Below are positions 15,341-25,059 of a stretch of 64,000 nucleotides of DNA, piece by piece. The notes below the pieces were generated by a model that saw only the letters and a program-made list of their open reading frames with translations, had not been told where the DNA came from and did not search any database. The stretch is from DIGJ01 sp036658435 (GTDB taxonomy: Bacteria > Bacillota > Clostridia > Lachnospirales > Lachnospiraceae). The stretch covers positions 1 through 64,000 of the forward strand of contig JAVXEO010000002.1 in the NCBI GenBank assembly GCA_036658435.1, read 5' to 3'. Position numbers and translations under genes: made by a program. The stretch's first letter is position 1, and the number at the start of each line of letters is the position of its first letter.

Positions 15341-16456
15341 TTATTGTTTGGTTTCTCCCAGAATTTCTTTTCTGCAAATACCGCAAATCTGATATCCCTG
15401 CTTTTTAAGATTTTTAATAGAATCGGTTACTTTCTTTTTATTTTTTTCACTCATAGCTCCCACGGAGCTACAAGTTAATAAATGAATTTTATGAGAACTG
15501 GTGTTTAATACATAGTGACTCACTTTTCTTATATTTTTTTTCTTTTCCTGTAATTTTCTATGCTCCCCGTTCTCAATTTGTTCCGCGCTTCTATAATCAT
15601 TACAAGGCTCTTTGTTCCATCTTATCTCTTTTCCATTCCCTGTTGCAATGAGTGTTCCCTGTAAATCCGTGCGCAGAAGTTCTGCATCCGTTTCTTTTGC
15701 TCGTTTCATAAACGTCTTTGTAGGATGTCCATATTCATTGTTTACGCCACAACTTACCAAAATATAAGAAGGATTTACCTTGGCAAGAAATTCTTTTCCG
15801 GAACTGCTCCTGCTTCCATGATGACTAGCCATATATACATCCGACTCCAGTCTTTGTCTGCTTTGAATCATTTCCTCTTCACTGGCAAAACCCGCATCTC
15901 CACAGATTAAGAAACTATTTTTTCCATGTACCAGTCGAAGTCCTATGGAATTATCATTTTCTAAAATATTATGATAATCTTTAGGACAGACAATGGTAAA
16001 TTCGGCTTCTCCAATGGAAAAAGTATCGCCTGCAGACGGATATATTGCCTCTAATTTTTTCTTTTTCATTACGTTTCGATAAGACTTATATATTTTAGAA
16101 TCTGTAGCATAATTAGGTGCGATTACCGTTTTGCAGGGAATGGTATTTAGTACCCCTACCACACCGTTTAGATGGTCTTTGTCATAATGGGAGATTACCA
16201 CATATTTTAATTCCTTAACCCCCCGATTTTTTAAATATCGTACAACAAAGGAGGAATAGTCCCTATCTCCACCATCAATCAGCATAAATTCTCCCTGATC
16301 TTCTACCAATATGGAATTGCCCTGTGCCACATCTAAAAAATAAACCCGGATATCTGTTTTTTTCTCTGTCCATTCCTTCCATGGAAAACGGCATCCTGTC
16401 AATAGAATGGAAATAATGAAGCATACTACCATCCATTTTTTTTGTTTGTTTTTCAT
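15341..16456 (-). CDS. ComEC-like metallo-beta-lactamase lipoprotein
   Basis: This 371-residue predicted lipoprotein has a basic N-terminus, a hydrophobic stretch and the lipobox LLTGC with Cys22. The metallo-beta-lactamase domain resembles the soluble C-terminal part of the DNA-uptake channel ComEC: DVAQGNSILVEDQGEFMLIDGG, then VVISHYDKDHLNGVVG with the metal-binding His/Asp cluster, and MASHHGSRSSSG. The last ~65 residues form a separate small domain with HYVLNTSSHKIHLLTC and CGIC, a Cys/His pattern seen at the C-termini of secreted nucleases. No ComEC membrane channel is present. A secreted nuclease or phosphodiesterase is plausible. It precedes pepT in an operon. Confidence 0.75.
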   Translation of the reverse strand: MKNKQKKWMVVCFIISILLTGCRFPWKEWTEKKTDIRVYFLDVAQGNSILVEDQGEFMLIDGGDRDYSSFVVRYLKNRGVKELKYVVISHYDKDHLNGVVGVLNTIPCKTVIAPNYATDSKIYKSYRNVMKKKKLEAIYPSAGDTFSIGEAEFTIVCPKDYHNILENDNSIGLRLVHGKNSFLICGDAGFASEEEMIQSRQRLESDVYMASHHGSRSSSGKEFLAKVNPSYILVSCGVNNEYGHPTKTFMKRAKETDAELLRTDLQGTLIATGNGKEIRWNKEPCNDYRSAEQIENGEHRKLQEKKKNIRKVSHYVLNTSSHKIHLLTCSSVGAMSEKNKKKVTDSIKNLKKQGYQICGICRKEILGETKQ

Positions 16457-16540
16457 AAATCGGTTCCTTTTCCTTCATCTTAACCATTATTATAACAATT
16501 CATTCCCTACATTGCCATCTTTTTATCAAAAGAAAAATCG

Positions 16541-16593
16541 GAATATAAAAACGTTCCAACTGCCATAGGAATAGAATCTGGCTGTCGGAACGT
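16541..16593 (-). terminator. Terminator ending the 41-kb minus-strand operon
   Basis: On the minus strand, a 15-bp stem with one mismatch and one G-U pair (16579-16593 with 16551-16565) is followed by TTTTTATATT. It lies about 35 bases after the stop of the MFS sensor gene and marks the end of the long run of co-directional genes. Confidence 0.75.
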
Positions 16594-16627
16594 CTTTAAA
16601 AATTTTTCTGTATTATTTTCTTATTTT

Positions 16628-18907
16628 TTATACACGAATCTTTGATGTTTTTTTCTTTTCATGAAATCCAATCAGGACCACGGCAGCACAAATCACAAAT
16701 ATAACACCGGCTATAATATAACGGCTTACACCGGCTATGGGGGCCCCTGCTATAGATTCTGCCACCATTGGAGCTGCCGCATTTAAAATGTAGCAAATTG
16801 CGCTTAAAAATACAAGGGCCGTTGTTTCACTAATAGTTGTTGATACTAGAGAAAGCCCCATGAACTGGTTTGTTGACAATGGCATTCCCACTCCATCCAA
16901 AAGCCCAAGTAATGCACTGGATATAAGAATTACTGCAATGGGGATTGGAAGATTTAATACAAATAAGGAAACAGAACCCAATATTAGTGAAAATGCTACT
17001 CCAATCTTTAGTCCGCCCTTACGAGTTAATAATGCAACAATCTTTGGTGCTAGATAGATACCCGCTATTCCATTTACAATATAGCAATAACTTAATACAA
17101 TGGTGTTAAGTTGCATTTGTTGAATTAGACTTGGAATCAATGTAACCACCAAAACAACTCCTATATTTAATGGTACCGCAACAAATACAATATATTTTAT
17201 TAATTCCCCTGAGGTAATCATCCTTAATATGGATGCAAAATCTGTTTTTTCTCTTACTTCTATCTTTGCTTCTTCATTTTTCTTAAACAATTTCCATGGC
17301 ATTAAAAAACGGAATGCCACAAAATATACGGCAAAAATAATGGAGGAAATTAAAAAGGTTGTCTTAAAGCTAGTGGCACTTGCAACAATTGCACCCAAAC
17401 CGGCTCCACAGGTAATACCCGCCAATACACCGGCATTTTTATTTGCTAGTATTTGAGCTCGTCTTTCCTCTGAATCGTATCCAGTTGTTACAATATAGTT
17501 TGCTATTTGTGCAAAGCCTGCATAGGCAGCTCCCGCAATTGCTCTGCAGATGATAATCTGTAGGGAGCTTGTAGAGAAAAATGCAGCTATGTTGATTCCA
17601 ACCATTACAATTCCTGCTAAAAATAGCAACTTTTTACTTCCGATTTTTCGGATTACTTTCGGCAGAGTAAAGATTACAACCATCTGAACCAATCCTTCTA
17701 CTGTAATTGGTAATGCTGCCGTCAAACCTACGGATAAACCAAAGGCACCTTGATTTAGCTGGCGAATAACCATGGCTGAGTAGGGTACGCACATATATTC
17801 TGCCATTCCACATAAAAAGGTTGCAAGCTGAATTCCACTTACTACATTTTCATAAGAATCCTCATGATTTATATTGTATACCTTTCCCATGCGGTATGCC
17901 AGTAATCCGGGAAGGCGGAAAATTTCAAATACAACCATCAGCATAATGATAATTGTAGAAGCAACAATTAATACCAGTTCCATTATCTTATTATTAATAT
18001 AGTTTGTTGACAAATCTGCTTCTATTATAATATCCGTTCCTGGCAGCTTATCGGAAATGTAAAACTTGCTTTTATTTCCCGTTTCATCTGCGGTATTAGC
18101 AACATTTTGATACAATTTTATATTATAAAGAATGGGTACTTTATCAATTTTATCCGTAAGATAATTAACCAAATCTCCTACTTTTTTTAGATCCACCCCT
18201 AATCTTTGTACCGAATAAACAGTTTCACTTAAATTACTTACAATAATATTTGCTCCATCATACATAGCTTCCCGATATTTTTTCTGATAGTTATACATAG
18301 AGGATGCACTTTGGATTATAATACCAAGTAAAATAACCACAATTGCAAATCGCTGCATCGCTTTAACGCTCTTCTCTCCATAATGGAGGAAAAAAACACC
18401 AATTAGGATTACAATGGCTACAAGCAACATAACAATACCTGCGGTCATGGCCGTATCATTCATCAGTTCCTTCAGTTCATTTTGAATAACAATGGAATCA
18501 TAAAGCGTTACAAGTGAACCAACTTTTTCCTGTTCTCCATCATAAATATCCTGTCTGAATTGATTGCTGTAATTGGGATATTCTTTACTGGTTGAATATA
18601 GAAGTTCTTCTTTATCACTGTAAATAAGAACTTCAAATTCTTCTCCCAACTTTTCTTTCATAGAGTTCAGAATTTTTTCCGCTCCATAGTAATTTTCCAG
18701 TTCTTTTCCATATTGTAAGGAATTTTCAATTTCGTCAATGGTTTCACTTGTTAAAAATCCATATAATTGTTCCTTGATTTCTTTAAAGTTGCTTTTAAAA
18801 TTCATATATCCCATTATGCCAACAAACGCAATTGAAAATGTGGAAAGCAGGATAAAAATTGAAATTGTAAATATAATCGAATTTTTCTTCTCTTTAATTT
18901 TCTTCAA
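16628..18907 (-). CDS. MFS transporter with N-terminal extracytoplasmic sensor regions
   Basis: The start is set at TTG 18907 because GGGAGG lies eight bases upstream. It overlaps the preceding gene by 14 bases, suggesting translational coupling, and gives 759 residues. The N-terminus has a membrane helix (about residues 11-33), an extracytoplasmic region (~35-150), two further helices (~155-205) and a second extracytoplasmic region (~215-300). From about residue 305 it has a 12-helix major-facilitator domain. Typical MFS loops are visible, such as KVIRKIGSKKLLFLAG and DSEERRAQILANKNAGVLAG. This may be a sensor-transporter or a transporter-like receptor. Its partner is probably the substrate-binding lipoprotein encoded just upstream. 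The substrate is unknown. Confidence 0.7.
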   Translation of the reverse strand: MKKIKEKKNSIIFTISIFILLSTFSIAFVGIMGYMNFKSNFKEIKEQLYGFLTSETIDEIENSLQYGKELENYYGAEKILNSMKEKLGEEFEVLIYSDKEELLYSTSKEYPNYSNQFRQDIYDGEQEKVGSLVTLYDSIVIQNELKELMNDTAMTAGIVMLLVAIVILIGVFFLHYGEKSVKAMQRFAIVVILLGIIIQSASSMYNYQKKYREAMYDGANIIVSNLSETVYSVQRLGVDLKKVGDLVNYLTDKIDKVPILYNIKLYQNVANTADETGNKSKFYISDKLPGTDIIIEADLSTNYINNKIMELVLIVASTIIIMLMVVFEIFRLPGLLAYRMGKVYNINHEDSYENVVSGIQLATFLCGMAEYMCVPYSAMVIRQLNQGAFGLSVGLTAALPITVEGLVQMVVIFTLPKVIRKIGSKKLLFLAGIVMVGINIAAFFSTSSLQIIICRAIAGAAYAGFAQIANYIVTTGYDSEERRAQILANKNAGVLAGITCGAGLGAIVASATSFKTTFLISSIIFAVYFVAFRFLMPWKLFKKNEEAKIEVREKTDFASILRMITSGELIKYIVFVAVPLNIGVVLVVTLIPSLIQQMQLNTIVLSYCYIVNGIAGIYLAPKIVALLTRKGGLKIGVAFSLILGSVSLFVLNLPIPIAVILISSALLGLLDGVGMPLSTNQFMGLSLVSTTISETTALVFLSAICYILNAAAPMVAESIAGAPIAGVSRYIIAGVIFVICAAVVLIGFHEKKKTSKIRV

Positions 18908-20141
18908 TGTATTTTTCCTCCCTATTTTCTTTTGAATAAACCACATCACAGGACATTAGAAATTTAAAAGTTAAATTAAAATTCAATTGTTCTGCAGTAT
19001 CTAGATTAAGATAAATGGTTGGGGAGCTTACATACACACAGGGTAAGTCACCAGCAATGGCTCCATTCAATACTTTTCCAATTGTTTCTGCTACAAATGT
19101 ACCGATGTCCTTATAATCATTTACAATGATTCCCATCAATGCTCCATTCTCCACATCCTCCGGCTTTTCCATAGCAAAAACGGGAATATTGTTTTTTTCA
19201 AATATTCCAAATAGTTCTTTTACATATTGGGATTCTTTTGTTTCCTGAATCAATGTGGGTGTATAAAGGTATGCCTCAACACCATCTTCAATTAATTGAT
19301 TGGCATATTCCATTACTTTTTTTTGATGCGCTATTTTTTTTCCATCTTTGGAACGTTGGGTTACCATGTCATTGATATTATATTTAACAAGTTCAAATCC
19401 GGTTTCTTCTGCTGCCTGTTTGCAAGAAGCTACATCCGAAATTGCTTCTTCTCCATTTACAATCATACCTAATTTTCTAAATTTATTTAAGCGGTAATAA
19501 TATTTTAACTGTCTAAGTGCTATGGAAGGTTCTACATGCGCCCACATATAATCACTTCCCGTTCCTTCCGTTGCCGAATCTATAATTCCGGATGCTACTG
19601 TATCTGTGATTCCAAATGCAATAGTAGGTATGGATAATTGTAATTCTCTTGCAAGTTTGCCTGCAACCGTACCATTGGCAAAAATAATATCCAAACCTTT
19701 TTTTCCATTTATAATTTTCTTAATACTTTTTGAAATTCCATTGTTTTTATTATCAAATTCCGTATAGTAAATTGCCTCTTTTTCCACTTCCAGATATGGT
19801 CCCAAATCCATCTCTGCTAATTTTTGCATCATTTGTTTTGCATCCAGAGTTTCCTCAAATGGAAATTTTTCACAGGAAATCCATCCCATTTCCCGTAAAT
19901 CTTCCAAGATATAATAGAGTTGTCTGCTTGCAGGTTCATAAGGGTCCTGATCTATATAACCAATTCGGAATTTACTTCCATCCGGCTTTTTACAAGGATC
20001 TGAAATCATTTGATCTGATTGTGAAGCGGTTTGCTCATTCGCAGGTACTTCTTTTTTTAAACTGCACCCAGACAGAAGCAATGTAAAACATAATAAAGTA
20101 TAGAATAAACCTCTTTTTTTCATAATTATGTGCTGTTTCAA
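18894..20141 (-). CDS. ABC-type substrate-binding lipoprotein
   Basis: The start is set at TTG 20141, nine bases after AGGAGG. The resulting N-terminus is basic and hydrophobic with lipobox LLSGC (Cys26), so the mature protein of about 390 residues should be anchored outside the membrane. The fold resembles the ABC_sub_bind family (TrpX/YtlA-like): an FRIGYIDQDPYEPASRQLYYIL start, a central DIIFANGTVAGKLARELQLSIPTIAFG, and IPVFAMEKPEDVENGALMGIIVNDYKDIG near the end. Such proteins bind amino acids or other small ligands. No ABC permease or ATPase is adjacent. Instead it overlaps the MFS/sensor gene, so it may deliver a ligand to that sensor. Confidence 0.75.
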   Translation of the reverse strand: MKQHIIMKKRGLFYTLLCFTLLLSGCSLKKEVPANEQTASQSDQMISDPCKKPDGSKFRIGYIDQDPYEPASRQLYYILEDLREMGWISCEKFPFEETLDAKQMMQKLAEMDLGPYLEVEKEAIYYTEFDNKNNGISKSIKKIINGKKGLDIIFANGTVAGKLARELQLSIPTIAFGITDTVASGIIDSATEGTGSDYMWAHVEPSIALRQLKYYYRLNKFRKLGMIVNGEEAISDVASCKQAAEETGFELVKYNINDMVTQRSKDGKKIAHQKKVMEYANQLIEDGVEAYLYTPTLIQETKESQYVKELFGIFEKNNIPVFAMEKPEDVENGALMGIIVNDYKDIGTFVAETIGKVLNGAIAGDLPCVYVSSPTIYLNLDTAEQLNFNLTFKFLMSCDVVYSKENREEKYIEEN

Positions 20142-20185
20142 ATAACAGCACCTCCTCTCTGTAAAATATAAATTATATGTTTTAG

Positions 20186-22855
20186 TTACCTTAAAACCGT
20201 TTCTTTCAACTCGTTTTTTAAAACGGACATCCAATTGGGATTTTTATCTTTTTTTGAAACAATATCATTATAGAAGTTAAACAATCCCATTTTATGTGCT
20301 TCATAATAATTTACTTGTAACAATTTTTCAAACTGTTCCATAGTAAATCCTTGTTTTTCTAATATTTCCACCAAACCCATTGGTCCTGTCTGGCTTTCTC
20401 CATCACAGGTATCCATTTGATCTAGTGCAAAAATGGGACCAGATAAATATACCGCTTCTTTCTTCTTTTTAATGAAATTTCTTTCTTCCTGTAAAATTTC
20501 AAATCCTTCCAGTGCATTTACTAATGCATTTTGCATCTCATCAATATAAGCCTCCTGAAAACATCCTCCCGCTATGGTAACATTTCTTGTAAAGTATATT
20601 TCCAAAAAAGTAATAAACATTCCCGGAACCATTCTTTCTGTTTCCAGATATTCTTTTAATCGTGATACCGTCAATTCGAAAGTCACCTTTTTAGAATCAG
20701 AAGTAACTCCTTCTAAAAAAAATTTTCCCTCCCGTTCTGCAAAACAAAGAGGATAGCGAATCAAAAATGAATCAACTCCCCAGAAAAAATGAGTTCCCAC
20801 TGCATAGTATAAAATGCTCTCTCCTTCCTCCCAATCTTTTATTTTTTCTAAAGATTCATTTTTCCAGCATCCCTGCAAACCATCTAAATGTTGTAAGACT
20901 GTAGTTCGAATTTGTGGATTCCACATAATAGAATAAAACAGTGTGTTTTCCTCTTCTAAGTTTTTTATTAATAATTTTTTTACTATTTTTTCCATAGGCA
21001 GGTAAAGGAAGGAGACCGATTCCTCCGGCAATATTTTTTTCCCAAGCCTTTCATTAAGCTTCGCTGCCTGTTTTAAATAGGTGTTACTTTCCAAAATTTC
21101 TTTCTTTTCATATTCTTCCAGGATTTTCATCATGGTATCGTAAGTGTCAAAATTAATTACTTTGGACTGTAAATATTTGTTATATTGTTTTTTTGCTTTT
21201 TCAATCATCTCCTCTGAAAAACCCTCTGCCTGACCTACCATAACTGAACGGTCTTTAATTGGTAAAATAGGAACCTTTAAGGGGGTTTTTTTCCCTGATT
21301 TATCATGATAATTTAAAATTCCTCTTGGAAAGTTTTCACTTCGCATTGGCGTTGTAGTGCAGGCAAAAAGCGGAACGGTCTTTGTCTCTCCATTATGTAA
21401 AGTAAGCCATTTATAATAAAGTAAGTTTCCCTGAATGCATTGTGGAAGATATTCTACACAAAAGTGATTTGCTGTATGCAAAAGCATTGTCTTCTCCAAT
21501 GTTTTTTTAACATCCATGGCTTTATCTTCATCAAAAAATTCGCATGTCATTTCATAAATAGCTTCAAATAGTTCATCATTGGTCTTTGTTTCTTTTAAAT
21601 TTTCCGGCTTCAGGTAATTAAGGTAGTCTAAAAGGGAGCACTGCCGGTACGTTGCAATTGTCTTTTGCAGGGTAGGGGCTGCTTCTACAACCTGTGTCAT
21701 AAGAAATTCCACGGAATTTTTTTGCCACTCTCCATAGATCTTAGGCAGCCTTGCATTTCCGGCAAACAGCAGATGGCAATCACTTAATCCCAAATGATAG
21801 CTTTTCATTTTATCCTGAATGCGTACTCCTTCAAAGTCTCCGAGAAAATATACCCTACTTCCTATTTCTACATCTTCCAATCCCGTCATATCAATACAAC
21901 AGGAATCCATACAAGGATCTCCAATCATTTTTGTGACTTTTCCATTTACATTGACACAAATATCTTTTTGATCCATTATTTTGGGTGCTTCCCAAAATCC
22001 AAAAGCAACATGTGCCACTAATTTTGGTTGTTGAAGCTTTTTTTTCTGATTATTGTAGTTAATACGGCTCTGTTCTGTCAACATAACAATATCAATAATT
22101 CTTCCTACAATTGACATAATTGGTTTTAACTCTTTTGAAGCATCCTCCTTTGGTGAAACAGGAAGGCCATACACGGCTGCTCCAATTCGTACCATATCGT
22201 AATGATACTCCGGATAAGAAAAAATCATAACAGAAGTTGCTGCATGGACACAAAGTTTACTTCGTATTTCCGGTTTCATATCTTTTATAAAGGTATCAAA
22301 TGGTTCCAAATCTTTTCGAATTTCCGCTTCCTGAAATTCGTAAGCTTCATAGGAGTGCATATAAATTCCCTCAATCTGAATTCCCGATAAATTCCATAGC
22401 AAATCGAAATTCTCTTTACATTCTACAAGACTCATGCCTTTTCCACTTTCATAAATATCTATTCGAATGTGTACTCTGATTTTTTCTCCAAAAGCGATTC
22501 CCATCCGGCTAAGTTCCAGTGCCATTTTCATATGATAAACAGAAAAAATAACCTGATCTAAATGATTTTTTAATAGACGGATGTAAGGTGTTAAAATATG
22601 ATTAAATACTAAAATTGGTTTACTAAATTTATTTTTCATACATCGTTTTGCTTCTTCTACCGTTGCAACTGCAATGGCATCCACATCCGGATTCTTATCC
22701 AGTTCTCCAATAAAGGGAATCATTCCATGTCCGTAGGCATCTCCTTTTACTACAATCATTAGCTTGCAGTCTTTGTCTAAGGCATCTTTTATTACTCTTA
22801 CATTGTGTTGTATTTTATCTGTTGAAATCTCTGCATAAGATAAGTGCTCTAACAT
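20186..22855 (-). CDS. Alanine racemase-like protein fused to a ~510-residue unknown domain
   Basis: The first ~380 of 889 residues follow PLP-dependent alanine racemase: IMIVVKGDAYGHG-type motif with the PLP lysine near residue 38, EGIYMHSYEA, DMVRIGAAVYG, and a C-terminal beta-domain with GKVTKMIGDPCMDSCCIDMTG. The tyrosine position that is SYGRT in classical enzymes reads INYNN here, and the surrounding loop is unusual. Residues ~380-889 form an unrecognised domain with conserved-looking blocks such as HTANHFCVEYLPQCIQGNLL and NFPRGILNYHD. It may racemise an amino acid or sense one. It sits between the cyclase-like sensor and the substrate-binding protein, suggesting amino-acid signalling. 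Confidence 0.7.
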   Translation of the reverse strand: MLEHLSYAEISTDKIQHNVRVIKDALDKDCKLMIVVKGDAYGHGMIPFIGELDKNPDVDAIAVATVEEAKRCMKNKFSKPILVFNHILTPYIRLLKNHLDQVIFSVYHMKMALELSRMGIAFGEKIRVHIRIDIYESGKGMSLVECKENFDLLWNLSGIQIEGIYMHSYEAYEFQEAEIRKDLEPFDTFIKDMKPEIRSKLCVHAATSVMIFSYPEYHYDMVRIGAAVYGLPVSPKEDASKELKPIMSIVGRIIDIVMLTEQSRINYNNQKKKLQQPKLVAHVAFGFWEAPKIMDQKDICVNVNGKVTKMIGDPCMDSCCIDMTGLEDVEIGSRVYFLGDFEGVRIQDKMKSYHLGLSDCHLLFAGNARLPKIYGEWQKNSVEFLMTQVVEAAPTLQKTIATYRQCSLLDYLNYLKPENLKETKTNDELFEAIYEMTCEFFDEDKAMDVKKTLEKTMLLHTANHFCVEYLPQCIQGNLLYYKWLTLHNGETKTVPLFACTTTPMRSENFPRGILNYHDKSGKKTPLKVPILPIKDRSVMVGQAEGFSEEMIEKAKKQYNKYLQSKVINFDTYDTMMKILEEYEKKEILESNTYLKQAAKLNERLGKKILPEESVSFLYLPMEKIVKKLLIKNLEEENTLFYSIMWNPQIRTTVLQHLDGLQGCWKNESLEKIKDWEEGESILYYAVGTHFFWGVDSFLIRYPLCFAEREGKFFLEGVTSDSKKVTFELTVSRLKEYLETERMVPGMFITFLEIYFTRNVTIAGGCFQEAYIDEMQNALVNALEGFEILQEERNFIKKKKEAVYLSGPIFALDQMDTCDGESQTGPMGLVEILEKQGFTMEQFEKLLQVNYYEAHKMGLFNFYNDIVSKKDKNPNWMSVLKNELKETVLR

Positions 22856-22922
22856 ATATTTTCTTCTTTCTTCTTGGTTTTATGGTGAAAATTCAGTAAA
22901 AATATGGATTGCGCATCTTGTA

Positions 22923-24605
22923 TTAATATCTTTCAATACAGCAGGCGATTTCATCAACTTCTTCCGTCTGGTAATATTTGTCACACAGATAAAGGTATTC
23001 TTTTGCCGCATCGTCCTTCCGAAATTGCTTTAATACTTCTATAAAGGATATTCTTGCTTCATAAAATTTCATACTACAAAATAATTTAACTCCCTTTTCA
23101 AATATATCTTTTGTTTGTTTTTTTAAAATTTTGTCTTCTTCTCCATCCCCATCAAACACATCATATAGTTTCTCATAGCGGTTAGAAGATGAAGTATATA
23201 AAAGACCAATTAAACGAGTTTCATAGCGTTGTTCAAATTCCGGTATTTGATTTGCCGCACTGGCTGTAATTAAAATTCTTGCATTGTATTTTGGAGCAAT
23301 ACGTTTTAAAAATACTGACATGGTTGTCTGTTCTGAAATAGTTGCTGCTGCTAGTCTCTGTCCATGCCCAACAATACCAATCATTGCTGGTCCATAGGTA
23401 ATGCCCACCGATGGAGTTGAAAACTTCATAACTTCCATTTTTTGGCAAGCAGAAATTGCAGATAGCAATGCTCTTTCACTTTCTTCTGTATAAAAGGCGG
23501 TGACTCCCGCATCTTCAAAAGCCTCAATAACTCCTCCTTCTTCCGTAACAGAAGGGACAAAAATATCCAAAGCGTGGCTGATATAGTCTAAAATACCCTC
23601 TGTGGGAATGGTATGCACCATTTTTTCAAAGTCTCGTACATGCATGGTACAAACCGTAACTTCTGCATTTTTTCGATCTCCCAAACGAACATCCACTACA
23701 CTGGATTTTCCAATTAATTCAAACATTTTAAGTGGTACAAATTTATAATAACTTTCGTTTAAAAGTTCAATTTCTCTTACATGCCCCTCTATATTCTGAG
23801 ACATGCGGTTGAATACTGCCGCAATTCCTGCTACTTCATCTGTACCATTTACCTGCGTCTGAACCCCCAGTTTTCCATCTGCCATGGCTTCTACATTTCG
23901 TTTTAACACTTTTAATGGGTTCAAAATGGTGCTTTGCATTAAGAGCATAAATAGTAAGAAGCAAATGATAAGGGCGATCACAATGATTGTCATCATTTTT
24001 TTCATATAGTTATTCATATAGGACTCAATATCCTGCATCCGAATATCTACGCCTATATAGGCAATTGCATTTTCTTTTTCATTTAGAATAGGTACATATG
24101 CCGATGCCAAATATTTAAAATCCGGATCGTTTGTGGCTAAATCTATACTTTCTTTTCCTGTTCTCATGGTTTCTTTTACAATTTCATATTTTTCCCCATC
24201 AAATCCATTGAACGCCCATCCTAAATAACCTTCTTTTTGTTTTTCTCCCGGAACCTTAGCACGATAAATATAAAGCATTTTTTTTTCTGTGAGTGGTTTT
24301 GCAATATAAATATTTTCTACCTCGGATGCTTCTTTTAAATTATCAAAAAGTCTGGCTATTTCATCATATGCCTTGTCCGTTTCCGGTTTTACATTATATG
24401 TCTGCACCGAATCTGCATAGTACCGCACCTGTTTCGCTGTTACATAGGTAGATGCCGTATGTGCTATTGATATTGCTTTGTCTCCATAGCATCCCATAAT
24501 TGCCTCTTTAAAATTTGTAGCAGAAAGATAGTAAACACAAAGAGCAATTACTGCCATAAATACGAGAAAAAATGTTGCAAACTTCGTTTTCAAACCTATT
24601 TTCAT
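22923..24605 (-). CDS. Membrane sensor with HAMP and degenerate class III cyclase domain
   Basis: The start is ATG 24605, after GGAGG. Helices lie at about residues 7-27 and 203-224 and flank a Cache-like extracytoplasmic sensor (~30-200). A HAMP linker (~225-278) follows, then a class III adenylate/guanylate-cyclase-like domain (~312-465) and a C-terminal helical, TPR-like tail. In cyclases the first metal Asp lies in a F-x-D-I-x-G-F motif; here the aligned residue is His322 (TMHVRDF). The second Asp remains as Asp365 (FEDAG). Catalysis is doubtful, so it may be a signalling pseudo-enzyme. It starts 26 bases after the PAAR gene and so belongs to the same transcript as the injection system. 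Confidence 0.7.
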   Translation of the reverse strand: MKIGLKTKFATFFLVFMAVIALCVYYLSATNFKEAIMGCYGDKAISIAHTASTYVTAKQVRYYADSVQTYNVKPETDKAYDEIARLFDNLKEASEVENIYIAKPLTEKKMLYIYRAKVPGEKQKEGYLGWAFNGFDGEKYEIVKETMRTGKESIDLATNDPDFKYLASAYVPILNEKENAIAYIGVDIRMQDIESYMNNYMKKMMTIIVIALIICFLLFMLLMQSTILNPLKVLKRNVEAMADGKLGVQTQVNGTDEVAGIAAVFNRMSQNIEGHVREIELLNESYYKFVPLKMFELIGKSSVVDVRLGDRKNAEVTVCTMHVRDFEKMVHTIPTEGILDYISHALDIFVPSVTEEGGVIEAFEDAGVTAFYTEESERALLSAISACQKMEVMKFSTPSVGITYGPAMIGIVGHGQRLAAATISEQTTMSVFLKRIAPKYNARILITASAANQIPEFEQRYETRLIGLLYTSSSNRYEKLYDVFDGDGEEDKILKKQTKDIFEKGVKLFCSMKFYEARISFIEVLKQFRKDDAAKEYLYLCDKYYQTEEVDEIACCIERY

Positions 24606-24631
24606 TTCTACCTCCATTTACCTTAAATTAT

Positions 24632-25018
24632 TTATGGCACCTGTATATTTGTACTACCCGGATTTGTAATCTGTATTACTCCTCCATATGTACAAATTAG
24701 TTTTGATGTCTGGTTCAGTGCCGGTTTTCCACCAACTAATACCGTGGGTGCACCCGGTGCCCATGGTGCCGTTGTTGCCGGAATACAAGGCATAGGGGTT
24801 AACACGCCTAAAGCCGCTGCTGTTGATGCCGCAACGGTCGGATTTGCCAAAGAGCTGCACATTCCAAATGGCATAATATTTACTAGAGGTATATTATCCA
24901 TAATGCTGGCAATGGGCATATTCGACACTACACGAGCCTGGGGCAGTACATTTAAAACCGATGGTGCTACTCCAAAAGAACAGTTACATAAAGCTCCTCC
25001 ACAAACTACAAATCCCAT
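24632..25018 (-). CDS. PAAR-like spike-tip protein (DUF4280 type)
   Basis: This 128-residue protein matches the PAAR-like DUF4280 family that caps the central spike of contractile injection systems. It begins FVVCGGALCNCSFGVAPS, has a middle NPTVAASTAAALGVLTPMPCIPATTAPW, and ends APTVLVGGKPALNQTSKLICTYGGVIQITNPG, the typical beta-strand-rich tip with many Cys, Pro and Gly. In assembled particles it sharpens the spike and can carry effectors. It follows the DUF4255 and beta-rich genes. An AGGAAG ribosome binding site lies before the ATG. Confidence 0.88.
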   Translation of the reverse strand: MGFVVCGGALCNCSFGVAPSVLNVLPQARVVSNMPIASIMDNIPLVNIMPFGMCSSLANPTVAASTAAALGVLTPMPCIPATTAPWAPGAPTVLVGGKPALNQTSKLICTYGGVIQITNPGSTNIQVP

Positions 25019-25059
25019 ACAAAACTTCCTTTCCAGCCTATTTTTTCAGACTTTTCTTT

